Positions 24,601-39,600 of a stretch of DNA of 64,000 nt are shown here, piece by piece (positions within the stretch are counted from its first letter, which is position 1; each line of letters begins with the position of its first letter). The notes under the pieces are model-generated. The model saw only the letters and a list, made by a program, of their open reading frames with translations. It was not told the DNA's origin and searched no databases. Made by a program: the position numbers and the translations under genes. Source of the DNA: Sisyra terminalis (Eukaryota > Arthropoda > Insecta > Neuroptera > Sisyridae); the NCBI GenBank assembly GCA_958496175.1, contig OY292274.1:44960630-45024629 (forward strand), read 5' to 3'.

Positions 24601-27600
24601 CGATAATCAGAAAAGTAAACATCACTTTTTAGTACTTGAATTCTAAACGGGAAGAAAATAACATCGAGAATTCCGATCATAATGTGTGAATTGGAAGAAT
24701 AAAATTGAATTGTTGAAAACAAAGAAAATTTAACAAATTTAAAAGTAAATGATTAAACTGTTAGATTAAAACAGTTGTACTTTAGGTAACGTAAAATAGT
24801 TGCTAACAAGTGATGAAAAAAAGTTTAATATTTTTTTTCAAACTAAATTTTAGTTTTTAAAATCAATTAATTAATTTATAAATTAGTTACATATAAAGCA
24901 TCTACATTTTCTTCATTACTGATAGTAGAATGCAATTTTCAACTTCACAAAAATCCGATTTTAAAATATTTATTGCCGTTTAATTTCATACTTAAACACC
25001 AAATTTGAATAGGAGCTTTAATAAAAAGCTTTACTCTTCATGTAATTATGAGCATATGAGTTTCTATAGCAAAAATTTATTTTATGGTAAAAATATTAAA
25101 ACTTTAATATTGGATGCATGAAAAAAATGTTTTTATACACCTATTTTTTTAGAATATTATATTGAATTTCATTTTTTAAATTTAATAAATATAGCTTGAA
25201 AAGCTTTCTATCTAAGGTAATCATATCAATTCTGGGAAATTATATTAGTATTATGAAAACAAGGATTCATTTACAAGGGAGCAAGGAAAATATTATGTGC
25301 TCATATTTCTTTGAAATTTGATTTGCTTACATCCTTTATTAAAACGGAAAATAATATTTCATACAATATATTATATACCTGCAATACTCTAAGGTTTTCA
25401 TCTCTCTCTTTTTTCTCTTTTGTTTCACAAACTAGAAAAGAATTCGTACGACGTTATGAACACAATATATTTTTAAAATATAAATTTAATAGTAAAATAT
25501 CTAATAATATCAAAGTATTTATTATTAAAAAGGAAATCAAACAAGGAAGCCAAATTACTTAAGCGGGGAATAAATGAGCTTTAAAACAATGATACATTTA
25601 TAAAACAAAATTGCAAACTTGTATAAGAACATGTTAGTTTCATAACAAAAACTATCATCATTGTTCTAAGAATATAATTATTGTTTTAGTATTCTTAGTA
25701 AACGTTTTAATTGGTAGTATAATCTTAAAATATTTTCAAATAAATCTTTGAATATAATTGTAAAAAACTTTCAATGCTATAAACACTAAACATTACAGTA
25801 ACACAATAACACCAAATAAAATTGCTAAGAAAACTAAATATTTTTTATCAAATTACACGAACAATAACTTACTAAGACATGTGATTATTTATATCGAAAG
25901 AAGGGAAAAATTTACGAGGTTTCGAGGCCTAAGTTTCAATTATCCTATATATTTCTGCGAAAGGATTCAATACTAATTACAAAACATCAAGTTTACAAAT
26001 TGATTTTATTGAGAAAAAAATAGATGGGTTTCGAAAGAAAATCAACATTTCTTATTAGGAATTCCTGATTACTGAAACTGTGACATAAAATTATGCAGAC
26101 ATCAAGTCTACAAGTCTTACCAATATCTTGCCTCATTTCCACAATATAGATCCGTTTTATATACCGCATATAATATATAGCATTTTAAAATATCAAATTG
26201 ACAAGAGTGGCTCACGAAATATAAAATTACAAAAACAATTTCAGTGTCTACATAAATGAGTCAAAATTTAATTAATGTAAATGTTTCACTTTCGACGTAA
26301 ATTATAACTCGCAAAACCGAAAAAAAGGAAGGAAAAAAGTAAAAAAGTTGGTACAATAAAATAAATAAATTTATGTATATATCCATCAAGCCGGTTTTAT
26401 TTAACTTAAAATATACATTCATACATAAGATGTCATCATAATTAATTTCGACTTTTTTCGCTTTGTATCAATTTATTAAGATATCCTGTAATAAAGATTA
26501 ACATCACAATATACTTTCAGCATAGAAAAACCTACGTTAATTCTTGGTTTCCTCATGTTCAAGCATTTCAATTTCCTTATTGTAATATGACACAAATTTG
26601 CATAATAAATTTTTCAAGTTTTTCATCGGATACTGAAACGAGACGGTCGTTAAAAAAATTAAATTTAATTATCAGTGCTATTAACACGTGTTTTTAATGT
26701 CGTAAAACCAATTGAGGGCTTCATGTTGATTTTTATATTGCATCGAGTCGTCGGATTGCATTCATTGTATTGATCAGGGACGAATTCAACGTGGGCTCAA
26801 ATACAATGGTAGAAACTATAAATATTTAAAAATTGATTATTTTTTTTACGTTTTTAAAATTCAAATGCATATAGTTATACTGTTGCAATACAGTTAAGCA
26901 TCTGTAACAACTATTATCAATTTTTACTGCAAAGGAGAACCATATACAAATACTTATTACTATTTTTTCCTTAGCACTGCAAATTCCCAATTATATGTGA
27001 TGGAAGTAACTATAAAAACTAACGTTACACAAATTGTTCAATAACAATATTTCATTAATCATCCTTATTTTTTTCTTTAATATGTTAACATAGTTTAAAT
27101 CTAAATAAATAATTTAAAACGTTTATACTTTAGAAAATACTCTAGCCATCTTTTCAAATAAAAATTTTTTGAATATAAAAAAAAGTTAAAGTATCAAATT
27201 CTAAACTGAATAACCTATTATGGACTACAGTTTCTCGTTAATTGTACTATAGCAGGATGGGAGATACTACTCTTCAGAGCAATTATAGCTATCTTCATCT
27301 CTAATAATCTTATTATCTCGAATTTCCCGAATACTAATTCCCTCCTACAATTGTACAAAATATGTTAAATATATAAATTTAATACTTTTTAAAGAGAATT
27401 ATTTTCAACCAAAAAAAAGTAATTTGGTTTATGATTTCATTGCGTTAATGTCATGCATAGTAAGAAGTAGGCAATATCATCCTCTTGCAGTCTTATAACT
27501 ATTTTCTGCAAATAAATTGTAAAAATAATAAATCGCCATTTATAACCAACAATTGCACGATACATATACGAAACTCAAAGATCTCTAGACCAGTGCTTCT

Positions 27601-30600
27601 CAAATGGGGGGGCGCAGACCCCCTAAGGGGTCTTAGAGTTCCTGCCAGTGAGTCGTGAAATATTTCTATAAAAATAATTAACGATACATAAATAAAGTAC
27701 TGTGGGTCACTAAAAAGTTTTTTTTTTCTGATTTACGAGGCTGTGGTATGAAAAAGTTTTATAACCCCTGCCCTAGGTAATGCATTATAAAATGAGGTAA
27801 AAGATCGTTTTGATTGATCTTTTCCGTATTAGATTATTTAAAATGGAAACACCATACTTTTAAATCCGTGGTATTTGAAATATACTTACACGAATTATTC
27901 TCCTAAATTATAAGTTTAAAGAGAGCTTGAGAAAGTAAACGAATACTCAATATTTTTCCTGCTAAAACTAAGATTATTAATCTTTGCCATTAGCTACGTG
28001 TTACTACAACCTCGTTTTGCAAATATCTTTCTCATATTGTTATGTAGTACAATAAATCTACCAACTTATTAAGTTGACCAAAGTTTATAACTTTTATTGC
28101 AAATACAGGTTCCGTTCCTAAAAAAACCAGGGTAAACTGAATTGGCATAAATTGAACCTAATTATAATGGGAGGTATGTAGTTAGGCTCCATCTCATAAA
28201 AAATAGGCATATGTAGGCATAACGTTATAATATTTGATATTCCATTCTTCGAATCATCTCCACCTTTTTTCAATTGTTATAGATTGACGTGCCTTTTTTG
28301 CAACATGTTCAGATAACTTTTCTGAATTTTTATTCGACATGGTATTGTTACTTTGCCAATAATTTACGCGAAAAATATTAAATAAAAAAATGGAACTAAT
28401 TCTTATACCTACTACGTTTAATATTTATGTACATACGTAGTAGCAGCTCGGTAAATACATTAACACTGGACCATCATCCTGTTTAGTTGTTTTGGTACTT
28501 CCCCAGGGAAGTACAGTATACCGAGTTAAACGATTTTGAAAGCGGCGTTATTGTGAACCGGCATAAACCAAGGGCAACCTGTATAACAAATAGGAAGTGA
28601 CGTTTATCCCAATATCTAAGAAAATCATCGAAGTAGAGATCTCCACTGGATTAGTTTCTGTACTAAGCACTCTGCGATTCTACACTACTAACGTGGTGAC
28701 AAGATAACTGTAAGCTCCGTTTAGGATTAAATATTTATTCATAAACTTCATCAGTATTTTGATGTTTATTGAGGCATCTTGTATAAATAAAAAACACCTT
28801 TCTACTATTCAAAATCTTCCTTCAAATTTAAAATTTTTAAAATGCTTAATTAACTGTAACAAAAGAAGGTGGCAAAATCTTAAAAACCAAAAACAATAAA
28901 GATTCATCTATGAAGAATGTTCATTGTTTATATTGCTGAAGATTAATCTACACCGTGATTGCGGCAAAATAGTTAAGTACCAAAAATCATTCAATAAGAC
29001 AGGTTATTGTGCAGAGTATTATTAGTATTGGTAGGTATTGATTTTAAACATAATATTTGATTTTTCCAATTTATACGTATTGATTATGCTGTCTTTATTG
29101 TTGAATACTACACAAATACTTAAGTTTGAAGATGAAAGAAGTTCATTACGTAACTTTTTATTATCTATTTTAAGCGGCTTCACTGTACATGTTTGAGAAT
29201 ATCTCATAAAATTGTAAGTACTAGCAACATAACAAACACACCCTCTTCCACCCATGCAAGTTTATTGGAAACAGTATATTATTATTAGTACATATTTATA
29301 GAGAAAGAACATAATTTCAAATGCAGAGGTCTAAAACACACCTGTACCAGCAGGCGGACAAGCTGGCTACAACATCAATGAACTTTATTTACCGTAAATA
29401 TAATTACTATTGCACAAGACTTTTGGATCCACAACGATATATTTCGTTGGGCGTTTATACAAACAATGATTGACATATCCTGATCATTGTAGAGGTTTCA
29501 GATCGTTGCCTGCCGCCTTCGTGGGTGCCACACATAAGACTTTCGCCAAATAAATTTGAGATTCCTCTTTAGATGATGTATACACCTAACAAGCAAGGTA
29601 GAGGTTTCAGAAAGGTTTTTTCCATTGTTGAATCAGGGAATGTAATTTACCTACACTGAATTTTCGGTAGCATGTCTAGGACTCCTCAAACTTTTTCCAA
29701 GTTCAACAATAGCCTTAATCCATGTGATCTAAAAATAATGTAACATGTTTTAAAAACGTTCTTAACTAATATCACATCATAATGCAGCTGTTAGTTTTTA
29801 ACTTTACTTGATAAAATTTAAAAAATAGTCATTTAAAAACTCAAAAATAATCGGTACATTCAAAATACCTAAAATGAGTGTCATTGAAATGACGTCACAA
29901 TACGAAACTTCAAAACCCCATGGACATTTTTCTATGATAAAAGTACTTAAACAGAAACGGAAATATTGTTTCAATCGATGAAACAATATGTTCATGATTT
30001 AAACCATTTATAATCTACACAACTTCTATTTCTAAGGAAAACATTTATAGTAGTTTTTAAGGGATAAACATTTTTTTAATGGCGAAAAATTATGAAAAAT
30101 GTCCAAAATTGTGTAAAATATTACTGTTTCTATGGTAATCGCTCAATGATCTGTTTATATTTTGGAATCAATACGCATACTGATGTTAACTGATGTGTAC
30201 TGTGACGTCACAAAAGACCCATACGCATACTTATCATTTTTGGACTCTTATTTGCTCATTAAAATTAAAACTTTTTTTTCTGCCAAAATAAAAGTTTTTC
30301 ATAACTACAAATTGGTTTTCCTGATATTAATAATGTCCTTTATCTATTAAAAAACGCATTGCTCTATTGACTAAATCCCTTCATTAAATGCAAATTAACA
30401 ACTATAAACATTTTAGAAAACACTGGCATTGTCCTTTATTTCTAAATTTGATATAGGTACTGTATCACTCACATTTATCCCAATCTCAAGAGAGTAATTA
30501 TAATTTAGGGTAGAACCGAAAAAGGCACATCCATGGTCGTTTTACTATTCCCATCATATAATGTAACTTACGACGTACATAATGAAAATTTGTTAGTAGT

Positions 30601-33600
30601 TAAAATAAAACAGTTTGTTAAAAAAAATATTATATAATAAATCATCAATATATTTAAGCACTACCTTTATCAAATTAGTAACTAAAAATTTCATCGTCAA
30701 GATCCACAAAACCGAATAGAGACTTAAACGAAAGATTTAAATTACACTTATCTAATTTATTTCGTTAAACATAGTCTATGCAAGTTGATCAGATTTAAAA
30801 AATCTAGCCTTGAATCAATTATTTTCCTTAAAAGTCTCATTATTTTTTTATCAGAAGCTTCTATTGTGGTTTCTGATGAAATACCAGCGTTTATACATGG
30901 ATAAATAGGTAACTGTAGGAATGTTAAAAGTAAGATACTCAATAGGAATTTTGAAAAAATCATCCGATACCGAGAATTTATCGAAAAAACCACATGGTTA
31001 ATTACGTTAAAAACCAATTTAAAAATTGCGTTCAATTCGATTTAGAAAATTGGTTGAAAACGGTAATGACCTCAATTAGAACTTTTGTGAACAGATTTAC
31101 CGTAAAGTTTAGTGTCGTTTTATTATATTATTAGTATCAATTGTCTGATTAGAACCACGCTTATCTCAATCAACAGTTCAAACGATTCATTGTTGTTAAC
31201 AATGCGACAAATATTAAAGTACAGTAAAACCTGGGTACATTCCTTTCACTTATAATACCAAAGCCTGTTTAATTTGACTTTGCATTTGATCACTTCAAAA
31301 TAAATATGAGTCTTAGACATTTTTAACCTTTATTAAAACACCAGGTATAATTGTTATAATTGTTATCTCCTGTACAATCATATTATAAAATAAATGTAAA
31401 AACTGTTAACCAGAAAAATTTTAAATGAAGATATTTTTTTCTTAAGCAGTTAAGCAGTAAGTAAGTACTATATCCAGTGATAATTTTCCAAAATTTTACC
31501 AGGGGGTTCGATGAATATTATGAATATTTTTAAATATTTTCCTTAATGAAGATAAAAAGTGATAAAAATTAAATAGCATGTTTTTAAGGGAAAGATGTAG
31601 TAGTATCTAAATTTCCATTTTTAATGGATTTTTAAGATACCAACTCTTCTTCTTCCATTTTTCTTGATCATTTGCTAATATTTCTTAAATGCTTATTTGA
31701 TCAAGTTTGTTTTTAGAATAAAATTTTCCTATTTGATACTCAGAAAATTTCATAATGATACCAAAAAATAAAATAAGGCAAAATAGAGTCGTTCTACTGT
31801 ACAAAAATATAAAATACTTGCAATTGGAATATGCGAAATATAAATGTGCAAAACCGAATTAAGTAGGTGTACGACTATGTTAATACATCGAAATGGGATA
31901 TATTAGTAGAAAACACCTAATTTTTAAATCAGAAACGAAAATTTTACAGATAAAAAAAACTTTAAAAAACGATACCAAAGTTACAACGTTTATATTATGC
32001 GAGGCATAGGTATAACACTTTGGATCGGCTATTACACTTGCACTTATAATCCGATATTAAAAAATCTCAACCAAAAGCCTGAATAATTTTCGTTAAAACC
32101 AAATGTTTAAAATTAAAGCTATAGTATATCAACTATAGTATTACTGTATATTCTAGTTCCATCTATGTTGTTTTGATAATGATTGGATATTTCTGAGGAA
32201 TTTGGATACAAGTACTTTGATGGTAAATTTTCAAACTTTTGTAACGATATGTTTTTCAACTTCTTCGGGCAATATTATTTAGCGGAACTAGAATAGTTTT
32301 TTGACATTAATTTGTAATTTAATCCATTAGCTACTTAAACATAAATAAATATTCTAACAATTATGTTAAAAATATGGCCGGAAGAAGTCATATTAACGAA
32401 ACGTTGCAAAAATTGAGAATTACTTTTACATCAAATTACTTTTATCCCACTTCCCGAGAAACATCCAACCAAAATTATAGTTTAAATTTGGAAGATAAAA
32501 ATTTCTTTGCATTCTAGTTGTTACATGAAAAATAAGAGCTGTGTATGTGGACTTTGGCATATTAATTCCATGTCTATGAAGATTGATTTTATTCTTTTGT
32601 TGTTATTTATCATCACTTTATAACTGCCAAGGTTTTAAGCGACTCTAGGGTTAAAAAAACGTGAATCGAGAAATACCGAAAATTTGCTCATCTTGTCACT
32701 TTGACACCTTGACCAAGCTTTAACTCGGTATCTAGTAAGCTTTTCACTTTATTGATAAACACTTAGAACAAATGGACCTTTTTTTGCCAAATTGAATTTT
32801 GATTTTTGCCAAATTTCGTAATTGTTATCAAATGAAGCCAAATGTTCTCTAAAATTTATATCTATCTACACGAAGAAATTAGGCCTGATATATTCTGTAG
32901 CTATTATAAAAATAAATTCAAGGCAGGCAAATTTAACACTGTAATCTTTTGAGCATCACTTTATAATAGCCACTCTAGAAACAACTTTACCAAGGCGTCA
33001 AGATCCCACAAGATTCTAATTTCTTGATAAAATTCCAACAACCAAACGCAACACATCCAATAAATTATTACCTTTTCAATACGTTTTTGTAAAGTCTCCA
33101 TTTACAGTTAAAACCTCACCGAAGCCTCCGTTTGACTTAATTAAGGGATTTCTTAATCTCAACCGCTTTAAGTTCAACAAACAATAAATGAAAAATTGCA
33201 CGCATTCCCTCATGCGATCATCGCTGCCAATTAATTACTTTGTTTATATAACATCTTAACGCCTTTCGTGATCAACTAATGAATTAGATAATTAAACACG
33301 CATCCACATATCGTACGATCCGTCGACAAGCCAATTACCATTTCGTTCAGGGCAGTTAAATCTTTCTCAATATCATAAAAACGTTATCAACCAACTATTT
33401 ACATTTGTCCACAGTTTACATTTCTATTTCGTATACAGGCTATGAGTTAACCTACTGCCAGTAACAACAAAAAGTGAGTTTAAATCAATAAATATGCGAG
33501 AAAAAATAATATTTTATTGATGAACTGTATGGTTTTTTTTCTCTTTATTTAAATAAACAATAAATCAATTGATCTATTTGAATTGTTTATATATTATGAA

Positions 33601-36600
33601 CTCGTGCTGATAATAAATTAATTATTCGTTTTGAAAAAAAAACAGCGTTTTTTTCCTAGCTAGCAAATTGTCTTGTCACGTCTATTTAAAAAGCCTATTG
33701 AATTTCATTAGGCCAATGCTGCTGTTGCATATTGTGATGAAGAGAGGCCTATTTAATGTAATGCACATGTAAAACGGTTGGAAAATAATACATTGCTTGT
33801 AGGCGGTGTAAAGTGCTATGGAATGTTAGCGAGAACGATGCTTAATAAATAATTGTATATATGCACTTGGTAGACTTTATGTCGACAATATGCCTAGACA
33901 AGGAAATGCTTAACTTTGATATGGAGAAAATGTACTGTATTCTCATTACTTTTAGTTATGCGGTCAAACGGCATTCGTTCTTCAATGTCTGCTCGTACCA
34001 ATGCAATGATTCATATTGAAGAGAAAATTATAGCATCATTTTTCTTGTAATGCTACGCTTGAATGAATACCCTGGCGGCTAAAAACGCTGCGTTTCGCTT
34101 TTTTAGTGTTTGCTAATTCGAAACAGTTTCTTGTTGCCATTTTTGTCATTTCTTGTTGAAATTTATTTATCACAAAAAGAAACTACTACAACATGTACTA
34201 TACTTTAGTCTTAGATGTTACTTAGAACTGATAGAATAAAAAATATGAGTCTAATAAAAATACAGTGGCGTAGTGGGAGTTTTCGTCGTTCGGGGCCGAC
34301 CGGAAATTCATCGTCTCCCATTTTCATCATTAGGCAAAAAAATTGATAAAAAGTCAAATAGTTTTAACTGTTTTAATTATTTCAAAATTTAATCCTCGTG
34401 TTTTTCTCAAAGCAAAATCTGTTACGTCATTATCAATGTTTGTTTGTCGTCCCCTTTTCATGTGCCGACTGGGGCTATAGCCCCCCTGCCTCCATTCACG
34501 TTGCGCTACTATAAAAATATAAAGCAAAATAGTTCAAGCAACAATTACCTATGTAGCAAACAAGTATTAAGTACATTAATATTTTTTGTCACTGTCGAAC
34601 TACTGAAATTCGAAACCTGAAAAGTTACATACTAAAAAAATCGAGTGTGTACAATTCAGACTTGTGTTCTAAAGGTTCCGCCTTATATTTAAGGTTTCTT
34701 TTAATAGAGATATCTTGTCTAATAAATAAAGTTTCAATGTCACTGGTGAAATTAAAGAGCGTTTTGCTATGATGAAAATCGCGTGCAACAAGAAGAAATT
34801 CCTATTAATTGAGAAGTTACAGTTTCAACCTCGGAGGAAATCGCTAAAATGCTATTGATGGAGTGTAGCATTATATGTGAGTGTTGCATTATATGAATCG
34901 GATTATCTGGACCCCAAAAGAACGAGAAAAGTGGAGAAAATTAAATGGATAGTTTAATGCATATTCCAAGCAGTGATGGATTTACGTCTTGGTTCATGAG
35001 GCCCGGGTTTAGAACGGCATAATTTTCGGATCATCAAAATTTCAAAGGCGAAGAATATATAGACAATCCAAATTCAATAAGTATTTTGACTTAGTTCCGC
35101 TATGAATGTATGGAATATCTTCAGTAAAGTACAGTAAATATTTTTCGTAGAATTTTCTTTCCAATTTATCACATCATATTTTTCAATTGCTAAACCACTG
35201 GCAGTTAAAGAATTTCCATTCCGATAGCATTCAGAACAAATTCTAGATCTTCGTAATGGCATTTTTTTAAGAACCATAGAACTTTTTACTAAATTCGATC
35301 CTTTTTGGCAGAACATTCAAAGTCCTACGCGAATCTTGGCAATCGAAATACGTCGTACTTATCTAAAATAATCTAGTATGCTTACGATTAAGAAGAGACC
35401 TTCGATATCTCGATATATTCTCTTTTATTATCTACTTAAAGATTCAATACTGAAGATATCCGAAAGTATATGGAACATATTGCATCATGTATTCTTCGAG
35501 ATGTGTACCCTAATGTTGATATCTGTGCGTTTTTTTAATTCCAGCGACAAATTGTTCAGGAGAAAAATCTTTTGGAAGAAATCACTCTGGAAAGATTGAA
35601 AATTTACTAACTTGCACGTGTGGGTCCAGATTTACTTAATACCCAGTTATTATTATATTGATTTATCGACCTATTTGCGATCGACCATTTGTCCACCCCT
35701 GATATACAGCATTTGTGTACGGAAAATATCAATTTCAACATTGTGAGAACGATTTGGACGGAACCAATTACGAATGAAAAGTTTTCTCGTCATATTTTTT
35801 GTACTAACCGATTTCTAATATTCTTAATTGAATATCTTTTTGTTTCATCTTTATAGAAACTTCAAAAATAAATTTAAGGCCAAATATGATGAGCAAAAAA
35901 AAAATTGTTATCGTAATTGAATCATTGTCGACTAGGAAAAAAAAGATCTGAAATAAATTCTCACAAAATCTCTAGAAACCGAGAAGTTATAATTCATGTA
36001 GAGTTTTGAAAGCTCTTTAAAATTGTTGGTAAAGCTAAACGAAAACAACACAAATATCTTTAAATTTATTTTAATGTTCTTTCCAATTTATTTTTAGTTT
36101 TGATAGAAAAAAAGCAACAATAATTCAAAGTTGTTCTCATAAGTCATTGTTATACTGAGATTAAAAAAGTCCAATTCACCCTATTTTAACGATTTTATTG
36201 TTTAAACCATTGTACATATTTTTTAACCAAATTATTTTTCTTTTCTACAAATAGAACAGTAAATTTTCATTAAATATTGGTAATTGATCTTAAAAGATTA
36301 AAATCACTCTTTAATTATATTATATTTTAAGTTGAAATTCTCTAAAATACTCGTTAAGAACTGTTAAGCATCTCATTCAAAAAATATTTTTTTCAATAAC
36401 TGTTCAAAATTATTCCCACTTAATTTATGCCTACGATTGATACTCACGATATTTTTACTTCTCTTTTTATCATCCAAAAGATTTATTACAAAAACCGCCT
36501 ATAAATCTTAATCAATTTAAAAATGCAATGCGAACAAAGGAATATAGTATTGATATAATCTATATTATGTATAACGTTTTGTTGTTGCATTGAATCGATC

Positions 36601-39600
36601 TCATGTACATGCTTGCTATTGTTGTTAAGTTTTTTTTCCTGAAGATCCGATAATTATTTATGTTAGAGCAAAAGATGTGATTTTCGATTCGTATGATAAC
36701 TTTGATCTACCCACATATCCGAGTTTATAAGTCGAGTTAAATTTTCTTTTTTTTTTGGAAATTTGTAATTAAATCGTTTCACCTACTCAAACTCATCAAG
36801 GTAGAAATTTTTTAGTTAAATTAATGAATTTCCTTGAATTTACTGTTAAGAAGTTACTTTATTTGATTTTACTTATACGGTTAGCTCTAATAATCTAATG
36901 TTCAAACCCAAAAATTAGAAACTCACTCTAGTACTGATTAATAGATAATTAATTGAAGAGTATTGAAAAATCTGGCCATCTAAATTTTTTTCCAAAATTA
37001 TATTTTGTATTATAATTTCATTATACTCCAACTGATTAGCATTTTGCAAAATTTGAAACTTAAATTACATAAATATTTCACATTTTAAAACCTTGTATTT
37101 GATGAATAATATGTTTTTTTTTATTAAATGAGGCCGTTTTGAATGAAACATAGAGTTATAATTAATAAGATAACATCAGAATTTCGTATAAATTTGATCA
37201 CTATCGAGCCATTTTTTAGGAAAAACTTTTTCAATCCATAAATTATTGAAGATTTATTGAAAAACTAAGCATTTTTACAAGTTTTAGATAATTTTAGAAG
37301 TGATGGGTATTTATAAATGAAAACACCATTTACGTACTAAATGAAACATAAAATCTATAACTTTTTCAAATGAACTCTTTAAACTTTTTCTTGTTTATAA
37401 TTCTTTGTCAAACGGTGTTTAAAATTTCTTAACGTAATTTAAAATTTGATAACTTTAGCAGTTAATGGCAAAAAAAAAATAAATGTTATATTTTAATAAG
37501 TCCTTCTTAACGCAAAAATTTGCAAAAATGCAAATTTGTATGGTTGTGAATCAAAAAAAAAAATGCTAAATTTTTATGAGCCACATTCTTACTTCAAATA
37601 TTTTTATGTGAATATATTTGCAAAATCATTATGATTATGACTCACATATAACAATATTTATTTTTGCAAATTATTGAGTCACAAAAAGGTTAAACATTTC
37701 TATCCAAAGATTATAATTATAATAATTGATATAAAAAATTATAAAGGAGAATTTTTTTGTCAACTTGATTACTCCGCGTCTAATTATAGAGTTTAAATTA
37801 AGATTAAACTGAAAATAAATAGGATACCTTAATTCATGTTATTACCTCTAATGTTACCCATTTAATGTTAGTTTTGTAAAAAGGAACAAATGATTTATTG
37901 TAATGGAGTTGCTTCAATTTTCTACCTATAGCTAATATCTATTTTATTGGATACTAATGACAAAATTATCAAAATTACCCATAAAAATTATTTATATTTC
38001 TTATTTTTAACTTTCAAAGTAAATAAATTTAATATATGTATACTGTAAGTAGATTTATACAATAAAAAATTTGTATAAATTCTCCTGGGCACAACAATTT
38101 TTTTCCAGGAGGATTTATACATAACTTTTCTGATTTTGATTTTGCACAACAAGCCGAAGAAACGACAGGGTATAAGTGTTTAGTCAAAAATCTTTAAAAA
38201 AAATTGTTTTCAATCGAAATATTTATTTGCGTTATAAATTCTGTACCAGAGAGCCATAATATCTTAAGTTCAAATAAATTACTTTACACTTTTTACATTT
38301 AATATTATTATAGTTTGGCTTTCAGCAAGATAAGGACTTGAGATATTTTTTGATTTAATAAATTATTGCCTGTGCCTATCGGTAGCCGAGTGCTCCAGGT
38401 GGCCGCTCCAAATCTGGTGGGTGTTTGGTTCAAAACTCATATCGACCAAACTTTCGATACTTCCCTATTAACAGATTTTATTTACGCTAGAGTCACAAAA
38501 GACCTAAGTAATTGTAAAATGGCGGTAAATAACAATAAAAAAAGTTATTACTCACCAATATACGTTAGAAATTAATAGTTTGGCTATAAAGAGATCTTCT
38601 GAACTTGAGTTAAGAAGATTTCAGCTCTAAAACTCGAAAAATTGACTTCGTACCTATATGATGACCCACAGGTAAAGAATTTAAAAATTATAATTTTCTG
38701 ACTATACTATTTTTAACACTTTGTGATACTAAGAAGATGTCAATTTTAAACTAGTTGCAGTGCCTTTTTTCTAGAATTCTTGCATGTATTGAAAAAAATT
38801 CAGGATAAATGGCACATTAATTAATTAGTACGGTTTGTATTTGAAGAATTGAAAATATACTTTAAAAATTTGAAATAATGAATAGAATAATGAAGTAGGT
38901 ATAATTGACTAAGAAAAGTATTAGGTTGGAGAAAAAGAAATCCATTATTTTTACGTGAACTTTAAAGCTTTGTTTAGTATGTTTTGGACTGTCCGATTTG
39001 GGGCAAATACAGTAATCTCCCGCTTTATGGACAGGATGCGTTCCTCATACACTGTGCGTTAATCGAAAATTCCGATAAACGTAACCGCTATTACTAAAGC
39101 AGGCCACGCTCCAACTTACAGTCCAATTAGTCGGACTACTAGTTGGATCGCCTAAATGATCCGATAGACATCCAACTTCCAACAACAACATTCACAGTCC
39201 GACTTTAGATCCAACTTCGAAAGTTGAACCACTAGCTGGACTGCAAGTCGAAGCGTGAATGGCCTTCTTAAGAGATTACTTTTGGAAAATGATAAATACG
39301 TTCTAGCTAGTAAAAATACTTGTAAAAATAACAATTTTACTATAGATTCACACTAAATATAAAGCGTAAATAAATTAACGCTGGACTATTCTGCATAGCA
39401 TCAAATACTAATTCGTAAGAACATTTGATAACTGTTTTGGGATATCCGGTATAACAAAACCAAGCATTTATGTACTAAAAATCTTTTTTATTATTTTATT
39501 TTTGGGATTCCTCACAAAAAATGTAAGCAAAACAGAAAAAATACAATTATATTGTCCGTAATTGCGAATATTTCAATCGTATACCGAAATTTTGATACTT

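Noticed and set aside
32370..32410. Another Penelope-terminal-like motif (GAAGAAGTC...ACGAAACGTTGC).
   Set aside because: Too short, no stem and no second copy in the window.
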